DNA from: Jacaranda mimosifolia
Taxonomy: Eukaryota > Streptophyta > Magnoliopsida > Lamiales > Bignoniaceae
DNA: 64,000 bases
Assembly: GCA_018894105.1 (NCBI GenBank)
Contig: CM032126.1
Coordinates: 6,103,001 to 6,167,000 of the forward strand
Reading direction: 5' to 3'
The notes below the pieces were generated by a model that was not told where the DNA came from, did no database searches, and saw only the letters and a program-made list of their open reading frames with translations. Made by a program: the position numbers and the translations under genes. Below are positions 1 to 11,363 of this stretch, piece after piece (position 1 is the stretch's first letter; the number at the start of each line of letters is the position of its first letter).

Positions 1-642
1 CACACTTAATTTCTGTTCAAATACTATGTAAATGAGTTTATGAATTGTTTTTATATGTATACATAATCTTATAAAATGAATTACATATATTAATATGTTA
101 TTGGGCTAAATGCTGATTATCCTCCTATGAAATTCGTGATTACCATAAAACCTCCTATTAAAAAGATGGAGTCTAATAAATTTCTCATATTTTTTCAAAA
201 TTGCCTCACTCGCTCCAGATGAACTTTTTGGTCGGAAGTATTACAAATAACCCCATATGTTAATCAAAATAGGCAAAAACCACCTATCAAAATAAGAATT
301 TACAAAACCCACTTTTTGTTTTTAAAAATTATGCATACGGCCCCTGTTTGTTTGTCGTCTATTTAATCTAATTTTGGTATATAAAGACTAAATTACCTTA
401 GCATTTTCATGTATTTCCAATTCAGTTTAAATTACATTTTATTTTTTCCTCATTCCTTTCCTTTTCTTTTTATTTCTTATTTTTCTCTTCCATCATCTAC
501 TCGATACCAGCTCACCATTGTAGATGTCGCCCAAAACTCTATAATCATGCACAAAGCACAATCCACAATCAAAGCACAAATCCACTGTCGCAGTCGCCAC
601 GAGAGTTTAGGGGTGAATTCGGACGGTGATGTAGTGGAAATT

Positions 643-669
643 CATATATATATATATATATATATATAT
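643..669. repeat. (AT)n microsatellite
   Basis: An uninterrupted AT dinucleotide run lies inside the Mutator-like element. Confidence 0.9.
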
Positions 670-764
670 GAATATAAAAAATTGATTTTTTTTTATTTAA
701 ATAATGGCGGCCGCCATAGCCAACTGAATCTAGCCATATCTTAATTTTGTGAATGGAGGTTGGA

Positions 765-1045
765 TTGGGGCGTGGGGGGGGGGGAGGGGTTGGGATTTGG
801 TGGTGGTGGAGTTGATGGATTTATATAAAATATATATTATATATATGAAGTCGACTCCCATGGCAGCCGTGAGAAGAGAATGGTGGGTGGGAACGTGGGG
901 GATTTAGTGAGGGTGGGGCGGCTTGGGTTATAAATATTATACATACATATATATATATGTATATTCGGCTGCCACGGCAAGAAGCTATCATTGCAGCCGT
1001 GAGGAAGCTGGAGTTGGCGGGGGGAAGGTGGGGGATGTGGTGGGA
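765..1045 (+). repeat. G-rich degenerate repeats with G-quadruplex potential
   Basis: The plus strand carries repeated G runs, including a run of about ten G at 774-784. Two diverged copies of a unit containing GCAGCCGTGAG followed by GTGGGGGAT are visible, at ~862-910 and ~990-1040. They sit in the core of the Mutator-like element. G-quadruplex formation is only inferred from the runs. Confidence 0.5.
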
Positions 1046-1623
1046 AAATGCAGATAAATTATGAATTATATTAGAAAAATGTGTTTATGTGTTTAAGGTT
1101 TGAGAGAGAGGGGAAAATTTCTCGAATTAATATGGAAAAAGAAAAATTTTAAAAAGAGATTTAAAAATTATGTTCACTTAAAAAGGGCCTCTAAATCCCT
1201 AAAAGATGTTTTGGACAATTCATATACAAATTTGCATATTCTAGTTGCATTCTAAGCCCTTGTCCCCTATCAAGCGGTTTTATGGCAATTTTGAGAAAAT
1301 ACGAGATACTGATCAAACTCATTTTTCTTACGAGAAGTTTTGTGACAATTTCAAATTTCACTGGAGCTAATCCGCATTTTCCCCATATATTATCATTTGT
1401 AATGCAAGGACCCATATATGTAATTGATGATATAATAATGATTTAGTGATCTTTTAGTTAAATTTATTTAAAAGATCTTATAAAATTTTAATATCTTATA
1501 TAATATTTTTGAATTTATAAAATGTTAAATCTTATTTTAAAGTAAATTTTGGAGCATTTGATCAAGTAGCATAGAATTTAAATTCTAACGAATTTTTACA
1601 GACATACAATATCTAAAACTTAA

Positions 1624-1989
1624 GTGCACATTTGGTTTTGTTTTCAAAACTGATTTTCATTTTCTCCTAAAAATAAAAATAGAAAGCTATCAATTTCTCT
1701 CTTATTTTCACAGATACATTTTCATTCTCAGCACATTTTCCCAAACACATTCTTACACTCTCTCTTCATTTTCACACCTTATACTCTCCTACTCTCATTT
1801 GCACGACTTTTAATACAAAAAATACAATATCCAAAAACAACTCATTTTCTACCCTATACAATTATTTTATTTTAAACAAAACACCCACACAACATTTTCA
1901 TTTTCAAACTCACACTTATAACTAACTTTTCACTATTTATTTTTGCTAGAAAATAAAAATACCTCAAGAAGACAAAACCAAACGGACTC
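1624..1989. mobile_element. Tourist/Harbinger-like MITE
   Basis: The 5' tip GTGCACATTTGGTTTTGT matches the reverse complement of the 3' tip, GAGTCCGTTTGGTTTTGT. The element is flanked by TAA at 1621-1623 and TAA at 1990-1992. A 3-bp TWA duplication and a TIR containing CCGTTTGGT are typical of Tourist/PIF-Harbinger MITEs (established knowledge). It is 366 bp, with no ORF. It lies just beyond exon 2 of the minus-strand CCT-domain gene. Confidence 0.75.
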
Positions 1990-2113
1990 TAACCATCGTC
2001 CCCCTCTCTTCGCTACCGAACTCATCGTGAGTACGAAAATAAAGATGCATTTAAAAATTCAAAATTAGATTAAAACAAAAGAAGACGAGGAAAAAGGAGA
2101 GTGAGGATAGTAC

Positions 2114-3830
2114 CTTCATTCTGGGTTGTTGATCTGCGTTGCCTTTTCTGACGTGGTACCTGATTTTCTTGGAGAAGAGACATGTGCGCGGCTTTTCCTT
2201 GTAGCGCAGCACAGTGGCCCCCCTCTTGCCTCCTCCGTTCTCCGGGAACAAGTCTATCTGCGCCAACCTCGCCTGCACCGAACCAATCATATCACACTAA
2301 GTGATCATCACACAACATTACTGGTTTAGAAAATCCAAACTGCTGTAATAAAACAACACTCCCATCATGCAACTTGCAGCCCAATATTATTAATACACCA
2401 AAAAAGACAATAATTGGCATTTAAAAATAGTACGTACTTCGTAAATTGAATATTGATGCTTCTAAATTCAACCGGCTTAATTTTGTAACATCTATAAATC
2501 TACACATGCAGTAATATAAAATTCAATAAATAAATAGTATATACTATAAAATAGCTGTGCCGTACCCATCCAACTTCAACAACCACATTCATTGCAGGCC
2601 ACGAAATTCAGCCGAGAAAATGAAATGAAAATAAAACTTTACGGCAACTTTCTTAAACTAATAACAAGCCCCAGTTCCAATAATGCAGAATTCGATTCCA
2701 CCGACGTTTAATTTTGTTTACCAAAAATAATATAAAAAAGATTGAACTTTTCAACTCACTTTTTCAATGAGAAAAATATGATACATGCAAGGCACGTGGC
2801 ATGCCCTCAAGAACTATTAACTGTATTAACTGAACTGAACTGCGAAATTACATACTTGGACATCATCTCCGGCGGACTCTGCGCCGGGAGCATCACCGGA
2901 AAAAGGCGAGCCCTTATCCGACCATGCTTTCAAAACGTCGTCGTAGTTCAATTTTAGGAGCAGTCCTGCATTTGGTTGAGGATTATAAATGGATTCCTCA
3001 CTAGAAGCTTTACTAGCTGAATTCCCTTTGTTTGCTTCAGTGGTGGCTGATTCTGAATTCTTCTTGATATTCTTCATCTTTTCCACAGGAATTTTGGCAA
3101 TCTTTTGGGTAATCTCAGCTACATTCACACTAGGAAACCTCCACCAATCCCCCTGATCAACATTTCTCGTTGCCCTCAACTCCCTTCTCATTCCATACCC
3201 ACAATCGAATCCTAGGCCTACTGGATAACCATAACAACAAGTGTTCATTTGCGTACTAGTATAGATATTTGGGCCGTGGATAGGCTCGTTTTCCCTGCTC
3301 AAATTACCCATAATACTATCAATTCCCTCGTCAATTTCCTCATCTAGTATCGATTCTGCATCAAAATCTTCTTGATTATCTTTGCAAATTTCTGAGGAAT
3401 TGATCTCCCCTGGACTTTGCCATGGCTTTTCTAATGGATTCAAACCTCTTGGTTCGATTGGGAGATGCGGTCGTTCTAATATTGGTGGATACTGCAACAA
3501 GTATCCAGGGTTATCCACCACTTGGAAAGGCATAAGCAAGTCTGAGGGCTCAAATGGAAATGGGGCTGATTTTGTGAATTTGTGAGGCTTTGTGAGGTGT
3601 TTGGTGGGGAAAATCTTGGGATAAGCTGCGGAAAGAATTGTTGCTGCTTCATTGTAAGTCTGATTGGGCCTTTTTCGTGGGGTTCGGGCCTTTCTTGTGG
3701 AGATTGCAAGAGGAGAATTGCTGGATTCAGAGAGATATGAGGAATTTGAAGTCCAAGAATTTGTGGGGGATTTAATTATCTCAAGGTCTAATCTATAAGC
3801 TCCACTACCCCCAGTTAAGCAAGAAGACAT
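2114..3830 (-). CDS. CIA2: CIA2/CIL-like CCT-domain protein (3' end not found)
   Basis: Exon 1 is 3830-2856 (325 codons) and ends at a GTATGT donor. Exon 2 is 2272-2114 (53 codons) after a GTGCAG acceptor. The start is the first Met. The N-terminal half has the basic [10 protein letters not shown] block followed by a conserved [10 protein letters not shown] segment. Residues ~300-320 carry the [20 protein letters not shown] segment typical of CIA2 and relatives. Exon 2 encodes most of a CCT motif (VLRYKEK...LFSKKIRY...NADQQPRMK). The family consists of nuclear regulators of plastid protein-import and ribosomal-protein genes (known for Arabidopsis CIA2/CIL). The usual closing GRFVRR block is absent. 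If exon 2 is read through, the frame ends at 2051 with a hydrophobic tail. A third exon may lie beyond the left window edge. The CCT differs from consensus at several normally conserved basic positions. Confidence 0.82.
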
Positions 3831-4807
3831 TGATAAGTTGAAAGCTCGAAATAGCTTCCAAACAGAGGAGAATTGAAGTAAAAAGCAATGAGGCAGTTAT
3901 TGAAGATGCAGCTTAATTTCAATTCAAGAAAATAAAGCTCTTTGGTATGCAGTGTTTGGATTATTGGGTTTGCCAATTGCAATTGATTGGTAAAGAAAAT
4001 TTCAAAGAAGAAAGCTGGAAAGTTCAGGAAAGTATAGCCATTGGCCAAGAACCAGAAATTCGCAGTTGATTGGTCTTAAGGTTCTGGGACTGAAGTTTGA
4101 AGAGGTAAAAGGATTCAAAAAAGGGGCAAAATAACAAAAACCCTAAACCCTGACAAGTAAAACCAAATTATAGGAATAACAAAAAAATGGGGGCAAAGCC
4201 AAACACCTTAACTGCATCAATAGAAGAAACTAACAGAACCCATCAAAATCCAAGAAAAAGGGCAAAAAGTAATAAGGAAAGATTGGCACTTTACAGCCCA
4301 ACGGATTAAAACTTACAAGACTACCTTGAAATCATCGAAACATAAAAGAAACTGTCTTTCTCCCATGAAAAACATCATATACGAAAAAATCCCAAAATTA
4401 AAGCCAAAAATTGCATTCACTCCAACAGGAAATGATAAAAAGCAGAGAATGTTAAATCTATATTACCCATCATACAAAAATTGAAAAAGAACCCAGAATT
4501 CCTAAGTTGTAATGAGATGGGATTTTTCTTGAAGTATCTAAGAATATAATAAAAGGGAATTCAGGGGTCTGAAATTCCTGTATATACATCTAGCGCAGAA
4601 ACAGACAGATGGAGGATGATAAAGGCGAGTCAGAGGAGCGGGCAAATAAAACGCAAACACACACTGACACACATATAGATACAGTATTTCGCTCTGTCTC
4701 TGACTAAATTTGTGTGTGTAAAATGGATGGACGGAGAGTACAAAGATGAGAACAGAGGAAGGGACAACTCTTGGCTTTGCAATTGTTGTTAGATTGGTGG
4801 ATCGCAT
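3831..4807 (-). promoter_or_regulatory. Upstream region of the CIA2-like gene
   Basis: No gene is seen here. On the minus strand the region contains CT-rich stretches and the TGTGTG/CTCTGTCTCTG sequence around 4650-4710, like plant 5' leaders. A transcription start or TATA box could not be placed with confidence. Confidence 0.35.
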
Positions 4808-5081
4808 TAGGGATGCAAATGAACTGAGTCAACTCATAAGTCCGATGAGTTAGTTTGAAAAGTATTCGAGCTTGAGTTCGAAGAATTTTAGTATATTAAT
4901 TTTAAAAATTTTAACTTTTTGAATTCGAGCCTATAGCTTCATTGTGAGTTCAACCCTAATAAATCAAAATGAGTTAAGCCTGAACAAGTGCTCGAGCCAA
5001 GATCGAGCCTCAATTCCCTAAATTCATCGAGCTCGAACCTGAAAAAATGATCAAAATTCAGTTCGACTTATTTGCATCCTA
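4808..5081. mobile_element. hAT-like MITE
   Basis: The element begins TAGGGATGCAAATGAAC. Its other end, reverse complemented, reads TAGGATGCAAATAAGTC. The flanks GATCGCAT (4800-4807) and AACCGCAT (5082-5089) match at 6 of 8 bases, consistent with the 8-bp duplication of hAT elements. The interior is rich in CGAGC/GAGCTCGA motifs. No ORF is present. Confidence 0.6.
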
Positions 5082-7020
5082 AACCGCATTCTCCCTTGTC
5101 TTTGCACTTTTGGCAGTACAAATTGTGTAAATATACGTTAATTTTATTTTGCTAGAAGACCCCCTACCTTTCCTATTCTTCTTTTTTCCCCTTGATTTAT
5201 TTTCGACTGTGCTAAAAGAATGGTGTTTTTTAATGATATCATGGTAATCGTGAATTTTTTATAAATGGGTCAAAATCTAATGAGAGTTTAAATAATTAAC
5301 CCTATTTTCTATCATGATTCACGCAAGTAACTTTCTTTGGACAGGGAATTTTTTTTATTATATTAGTGTCACACAACCCTTTTTCTTTCTCCTTCTTTCC
5401 AGAAGTTTAACTAAGAAAATTTAGAGACAAAAGGCATGAAACTTATTTAAATATTGGAAAAGTTAAAGTTATTCAATTAAAGTAAATTCACGTGAAGATT
5501 ATAAAAAGAAAGATAATGATAAAGTAGAGGTGAAGGGAAATTGTATTCAAGGATGATACAAGTTAAAAAATATAATTTAAAATTGTTCGGCAACATTTGG
5601 AATTATTTTCGATTGTTTTTAGAGAATATATTTGGATTATGAATTTTGACATTGGAATTGAAGAATTAATTTTAATAAAGTTATATTCAATTTTAATTTG
5701 GGAGATTGAAAAAATCTTTATAAAGATGTCATTTTATAATAAATTATTGTTTGCTTAGTTACAATACGTTAAAATCTTTTTCTACTATATATTTTATATT
5801 ATTTTCACCATGGTATCATAACTAAAATATGTTTATTTATATTAAAATAATGATCGAAATATATAAATATATATAATTTTGATTGATTTTATAATTTTAA
5901 AATTTTAATAATATTTTAAGAAAAAAAGTGAATTTTGGATGAAATAGTTAATTTGATTTGGCGGAATAAAAACATAGAGTTGAAATTGAAACTAGCCATA
6001 TACTTTTATTGTATAGCATAACTTTGGACCAAATCAAAATGCCATAGAGGTTTCATATATCTTTATTAATTATTGTACTTTTCCTCTATTTTTCTTCGCC
6101 CTGTATTAGGCAAACATTGTCAGAAATTATTGTAATTGGATGTATCATAAGCAAAATTTTATATTATAGTAATTAAATTTGTGGGAGGCTTGTATAATTT
6201 TTTACAGTAAATAGGTCATTTCATCCAAATATTATGATTCTTAATAAGTAATAATTATATGATTAGATAGATACGTTGAAAAATATCACAAAGAGAGGTG
6301 TGTTTTATTAACTATTCCCAATACATAAGCAAGAATTCTTGATGACTTATTTGCTGACATGGCGAGACTTCATTGGTTGGGGAGATATAGGGCTGACATG
6401 GACTCTATTATTGGTTACTAGCTTTCCAAGTGTATCTAGAGAAGAAAAGTGAGGTGGTTTTTTGGAAGCAATAAGCTGAGAGCAATGATTTGTGTTGAAG
6501 GTTTGTTTTGTTGTCTTGCGCTTCAGTGTGTGGCTTACGGTAACAATACGTTAAGCTATTTGCCTTCAATGGATTATGATAAGATAGAATAAGCCAAAAA
6601 AATCTCATTTGAATCCTCTATTTCATTTTTTATTGCATCTTTTATTATAATTTGTTGTATTTATGTTAAGTATATTTAATTCTTAATCAATTATTTTATA
6701 AAGTAATATTTAATACATATGTCATATTATTATAAAATGTAATACGAGTTGAAATTGGAAATAAAATAAAATATCTAAACCCAAAAAATCCATAACAAGT
6801 TTCTAAATATTGCACAAGAGACCCACAACTTCTTTTGCATTGTCAAGAAAAATATCCAATGCTTAGGTAATTTTTGGTAACATTTTATATGTTTTGTATT
6901 ATGTGTTTTCGGATAAAGAATTTTGAGAGTCGGGTTGGAGAATGTGAAAGTTGTGTTGGGTGAATGTGATGGACTTTTGTTTATATTTTGGGAAATAGTC
7001 AGAAAATTATTTTGGAAAGT
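5082..7020. other. AT-rich intergenic DNA, nothing recognised
   Basis: No open reading frame with plant protein character, RNA gene or clear repeat structure was seen in this stretch. Confidence 0.6.
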
Positions 7021-7022
7021 TT

Positions 7023-7330
7023 TGGTATGTTTGTTTATATTTTGGGGGGAAGAAAATTTTTACTCTAGCTGTCAAATTAATGTTTTTTTGTTGGATTTTT
7101 GAAGTAAAAATGAGATTAAGTAATTTTTTAAGATAAGAATAATAATAAAATATATATGATATATATGTACATATATATTAGAAAATGGGAAAATTTTGGA
7201 GATAATGAATGATAAAAGATGGTATTTTGAAAAAACTTAATTTGCCATTTTAGAGGAAAATAGGATGTATGTTTATTTATGTTTTGACAAAATAAAATTG
7301 TTCTGCCAAAATATAACCAAACATAGTCTT
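7023..7330. mobile_element. MITE-like element (GGTATGTTTGTTTATATTTTGG ends)
   Basis: The left end GGTATGTTTGTTTATATTTT resembles the reverse complement of the right end, GACTATGTTTGGTTATATTT. The interior is AT-rich without an ORF. A further half-copy of the end (CTTTTGTTTATATTTTGGG) lies at ~6974-6992. The flanking TTT/TTA is only weakly compatible with a TWA duplication. Confidence 0.45.
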
Positions 7331-8504
7331 AACTTTTGGATTGCAAGGGCCAATTTGTTGATCCCGATTGATTTTATCATACATAGCAGAATCTCAAAAG
7401 GAAAAGAGAAGGAACTGGGCAGAATTAATAATAATGTAATTTAGTAATATTTGTATTCAGAAAAAATATTAAGAATTATGAATATTTTTTTAAATTGTAT
7501 CAGCCTTCGCAAGACCTATTAATACACGCTTTCGTGACCTTTCAAATTATCAATATATTTGCTAGGCTATAACCAGCCTCAATGCGCTATTGGCATTCTT
7601 GGCCTTAGGATATGTCTTTAAATATAACAAAACTTGAATTACATTTTGTCATTTCACAAAATTTTAAGGTCGGCTTTATCTTGGCTGCAATTAGTAAAAT
7701 ATATATATACATATATATAAAATATTTGGCAAAAGATTAAATAATTACTCGATCTCTATTCCCAAAGTCATCCAAATTTGAATTAACTTGATAAATATTC
7801 AAATAAATTTGAGCATTAATTTATTTAAAAAATGGTTAAGATCTCTGCAGAAAATATAATATTAATGAAAGACTACTCTTTTCCCAAATTTTACACAGGA
7901 GAGCAGAAGACATTGGTGCTGTCTGCGTTAAGGGTTCCTTTGGCTAAGAAATTTTGAAATTAAATATGTAAATGTCGTGACATCTTGTAATGATAAATAA
8001 TTAAACTACAGCACATTCGTATGTACAAATATATATCCAACCTATGTTTCATAAATTACAAAATGACCTCATGATTATTATTTTTTTATTCTAAATTTTT
8101 GTATCACAATATGTCTAGTCCGAATAATGAAAATATTTGATTTTTTATATGGTAGCAAATCATGAATTAAGATGTTATACGACTCTTAAATAATTGTATT
8201 ATTGAAATAAATACCTTTTATACACAGTTAGTTCATTATTTTATATTTAGTTTTTTTCCTAACAATTTGGTGTGTATGTAACTTTAGACGGTAATAAGTA
8301 GTTTGACTCTTATCAATCAAATATAAGGACTAATCTTACAAGATTCTTCTCCTGAACTAGCATTCTATCCCATTTATTCTTTCGTTTTGGTTTAACCATT
8401 ATTTCAGCCAGTTGAACTTCTCTAACAAGTTCTCAACCCGCTGTTTCTAAGTTATTAATCATTTATTGGGGGAAATATCAAGATGGAGGAAGATCAGAAG
8501 AATA

Positions 8505-8528
8505 TGTGTGTGTGTGTGTGTGTGTGTG
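8505..8528. repeat. (TG)n microsatellite
   Basis: An uninterrupted TG run of about 12 units. Confidence 0.9.
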
Positions 8529-8914
8529 GGAATCTAATCTTGGCCACAAAAGATTTTACAATTTACATGATTTTGATTAATATGTTACCTTATCTCATAG
8601 AGAATTAGGGTGGAAATTTGTAGCCTTTGATTTTGGATAACCCTAAAAGGTGTACAGGGATTCCCACATCAAACATGTGAATCACATATTCATGTTGGAA
8701 AACACAACCAGGAAAAGAGAAGCTGCATTAATTCAACCTTTGTGTCTAAACCAAATATCACTTCTTTTTCTTTTTTCTTTCTTGAGATAAAGATGAAATG
8801 TCAAATGTAATTTACACCACATGTATACACTCATTTATTGTGCAAAATGGGGATAAAAAAATCCACATTAAAATGGCCAAATTTCCTGAAACAAATTGGA
8901 TATATACCTCAGAA

Positions 8915-9215
8915 TTAATGCTGCCCTTCAAGATACCAAAAGGACACTTGTGAATTAAGCAGATGGCCCTTATGCTTTTCAAGGATGGTTTTATCTGACA
9001 GGATGTCTCTTAGGGTATTTTTCTTTTTTAAATTTTGAAGTAGCACAATATATATGTACAAGCAAATTAAGCCGTAGATCTTGGATTCTTGGGGACCATA
9101 TAATATATGCCTCATTCTGAAGACGGGCATGAGTGAGGAGACCCTTGTCCAAGGACTTATCTTTACAGACATAGACCCAGCCAGGGTGCTGGCCCTTTGC
9201 AGCCTCAAACTATAT
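8915..9215 (-). pseudogene. Coding-like relic of unknown origin
   Basis: A local rise in GC content and an open minus-strand reading in two blocks stand out from the AT-rich surroundings. The blocks lie at ~9065-9208 and ~8915-9010, with an AT-rich, intron-like segment between them. In one frame the first block reads HPGWVYVCKDKSLDKGLL, in another LAGSMSVKISPWTRVSS. No conserved domain is recognised, no promoter or start context is evident, and the two blocks do not form a convincing spliced gene. It may be a decayed gene fragment. Confidence 0.25.
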
Positions 9216-9419
9216 CCGTATATTGATAAATTTTATACATTATTACATGAAATTCAAAATTTTACTATTCCCCAAGGTACGTAGTAATTTATCCTCTCAT
9301 GTAAGTTCAAATATTTATTTTGCACCCAGAATTTGAAATTTTGGCTACATCCTTAAAGCGCATCAATAAGAGCTTCAAGATACTATGCTAATGTTTTGAA
9401 GATAACATGCCGAGTTTTC

Positions 9420-9500
9420 TTTGACCTAGCGGTATAAAGTCTCACACATAAAGTGTGAGGCTGAGGTGGTTTGAACCTAGTAGATATCAGATGTGCGTGA
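9420..9500 (+). mobile_element. SINE-like fragment with tRNA-type B box
   Basis: The segment includes TCACACATAAAGTGTGAGG followed by GGTTTGAACC, a tRNA-type B box. The same layout recurs on the minus strand near 33433-33550, so this looks like a dispersed family. No tail or target duplication was defined here. Confidence 0.4.
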
Positions 9501-10177
9501 GTATAAATGAAAAAATATGTTAAGAAAATAACGTACATGTACCAATTCTATTATCTTTCATTTTATAATATGAAATTTTATTTTATCTTTTCAATTATAC
9601 AGTGCAAGATGCTATATTATAAATAATCAAAAAACATAGAGCATGTTAAGACATTTCTAATTTACTAAAAAGACCATTTGATCCCTATATTTTAGTGCAT
9701 GTGGCATATACACACACGTCAAAGTAAATCTAATAATAAAATAGAATTGGTATATGTAAAAATAAAAAATAAAAAAATAGAGTGCTATAAATGATAATGC
9801 GCCTTCTTTGTACTATTAAATCGAGTTTCGAAAATATATTTTTTAAATAATTGTACTCGTATTTTTTGATGTAGTGGATGATCCAGAATTAGCCAGGGAC
9901 CATTAATTCTCAAATTCTGAACATTGAGCCAAGCAGCAACTGGGGGCAATGGGTTAATTACACATTTCTTTCATGGTCTTTTATGGATGGAAAGTCAGAC
10001 AGCCCACAAGTTCTGCTCCACCAAGTTGGGTTGGGCTTGGACAAAGCCCTCAACTTTCTTTCGATGTTAGAATTATGGGCCCATTTGTCCAAAGAAATTA
10101 AAGTCGTTGTGCCTTCATCCAGCAACTTTTTTTTTTTTTTTTTTTTTCCTGATTAAATACACACACACACACACAGA
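9501..10177. other. AT-rich intergenic DNA with T17 and (CA)n runs
   Basis: No gene is seen. A T run at ~10131-10147 and a CA run at ~10159-10175 directly abut the next transposon. Confidence 0.6.
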
Positions 10178-11360
10178 GGCTGCGTTTGGTTGCAATTATG
10201 AGATTGGGTATGATAAAATTGACATAGATATATAAGCCATATAATATGTAACTACCATCTAATATTTTGTTTGGTTGTTAAGATTGAGAGTATAGATATC
10301 CCAACAAAATGTACTTTTGTTGTTTGGTTAGTAAATATTGATTATGTGGGATATATTCAAATTTACTAAACTAATTTTATGCTCTATTATGATGACTAAA
10401 ATGCCCATCAATAACTTTAAATAATATAAGAAGCATTTTGCGTACAATACCAACAACTTTCCTTCACCAGAACATAGCAGACAAATCCACATTTAAAGTT
10501 TGAATTAGATGTTGAAATGGTAAGTTAATTTTGAATTTTCTGCATAATATGTTTCATGCAAGTACAAACACAACTAAATTTGAAGGGATTGTTCATAGTA
10601 GTAATTTTGGCACACTCGCTATATTTGCTAAAATTTTATAGTAGAAAATAAATAAAATATCTATTTATTTTTTATATATTACTAAATTTCAATATTCTCA
10701 ATACATATATTTAAATTTTTAGACTAGTAAAAGAAAAAAAAAATAAGATACAAGGAAAAAGAAGAAAAATAAGTATTTGAAGTGAAAAATATTAGAGAAT
10801 AGAAAAGAAGTTCAAAAATAATAATGAGGAAAATCTACTTGAAAACATATCCAAATAGGGTAAGTGCTTTATATATAGTATAAATATTTTATCATTTGAT
10901 GCTTAATCATTTCACCATACAAAGTTCATATTAATAACACTTTTTTAAGTTGAATGTTTTAAAATTCCAAGTACACCAATATATGAAATAGATGACATAC
11001 ATTTATTAGGTAATTTTATATTTTTTAAATAATTGATCAAAATTACATGAAAATGATATACCACATGCAAAAAATCAACAAGAACCACATAATTAATAAT
11101 TAAATAATAAAATAAAATTTGTGTGCTAATGAATACAATTTATAATCGATGGACAAATATGTCTTTTTTATATTTTTATAGTTGTAAATATTGGCCTTGA
11201 TGCCATATCCCACCTCCTATGTGAGATTCACAATTCCTTACCTTATTGGATTGAAAATCGAGTCACAAAATTATAAAGGGCCCAACATTTTTGAACCAAA
11301 CAAAAAAATTGGATTGGATAACCATTATATCCAACTCAATCATAGCAGCCAAATGGAGCC
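10178..11360. mobile_element. Harbinger-like non-autonomous element
   Basis: The left end GGCTGCGTTTGGTTGCAATT matches the reverse complement of the right end, GGCTCCATTTGGCTGCTATG. The flanks are AGA at 10175-10177 and AGA at 11361-11363, a 3-bp duplication. The TIR type (GG-C-C-TTTGG) is like Tourist/PIF-Harbinger elements, although AGA is not the usual TWA target. The interior of about 1.18 kb is AT-rich with no transposase. Confidence 0.55.
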
Positions 11361-11363
11361 AGA

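Larger units (their letters stand above)
102..1384. mobile_element. Mutator-like non-autonomous element with long terminal inverted repeats
   Basis: Positions ~103-213 and the reverse complement of ~1277-1384 align over roughly 110 bases. Shared blocks include GGGcTAAATGC/GGGGAAAATGC at the tips and TCTCATATTTTTTCAAAATT against TCTCGTATTTTCTCAAAATT further in. The flanks are a 9-bp imperfect target duplication, ATATGTTAT at 93-101 and ATATATTAT at 1385-1393. Long TIRs with a 9-bp duplication are the hallmark of MULEs (established knowledge). The interior holds an (AT)n run and G-rich degenerate repeats but no transposase ORF, so it would depend on a transposase elsewhere. Superfamily assignment is inference. 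Confidence 0.65.

Noticed and set aside
409..744. 111-codon open frame with hydrophobic start and (IY) repeat
   Set aside because: It lies within the Mutator-like element. Its middle is translated AT microsatellite, and no domain or gene context supports it.
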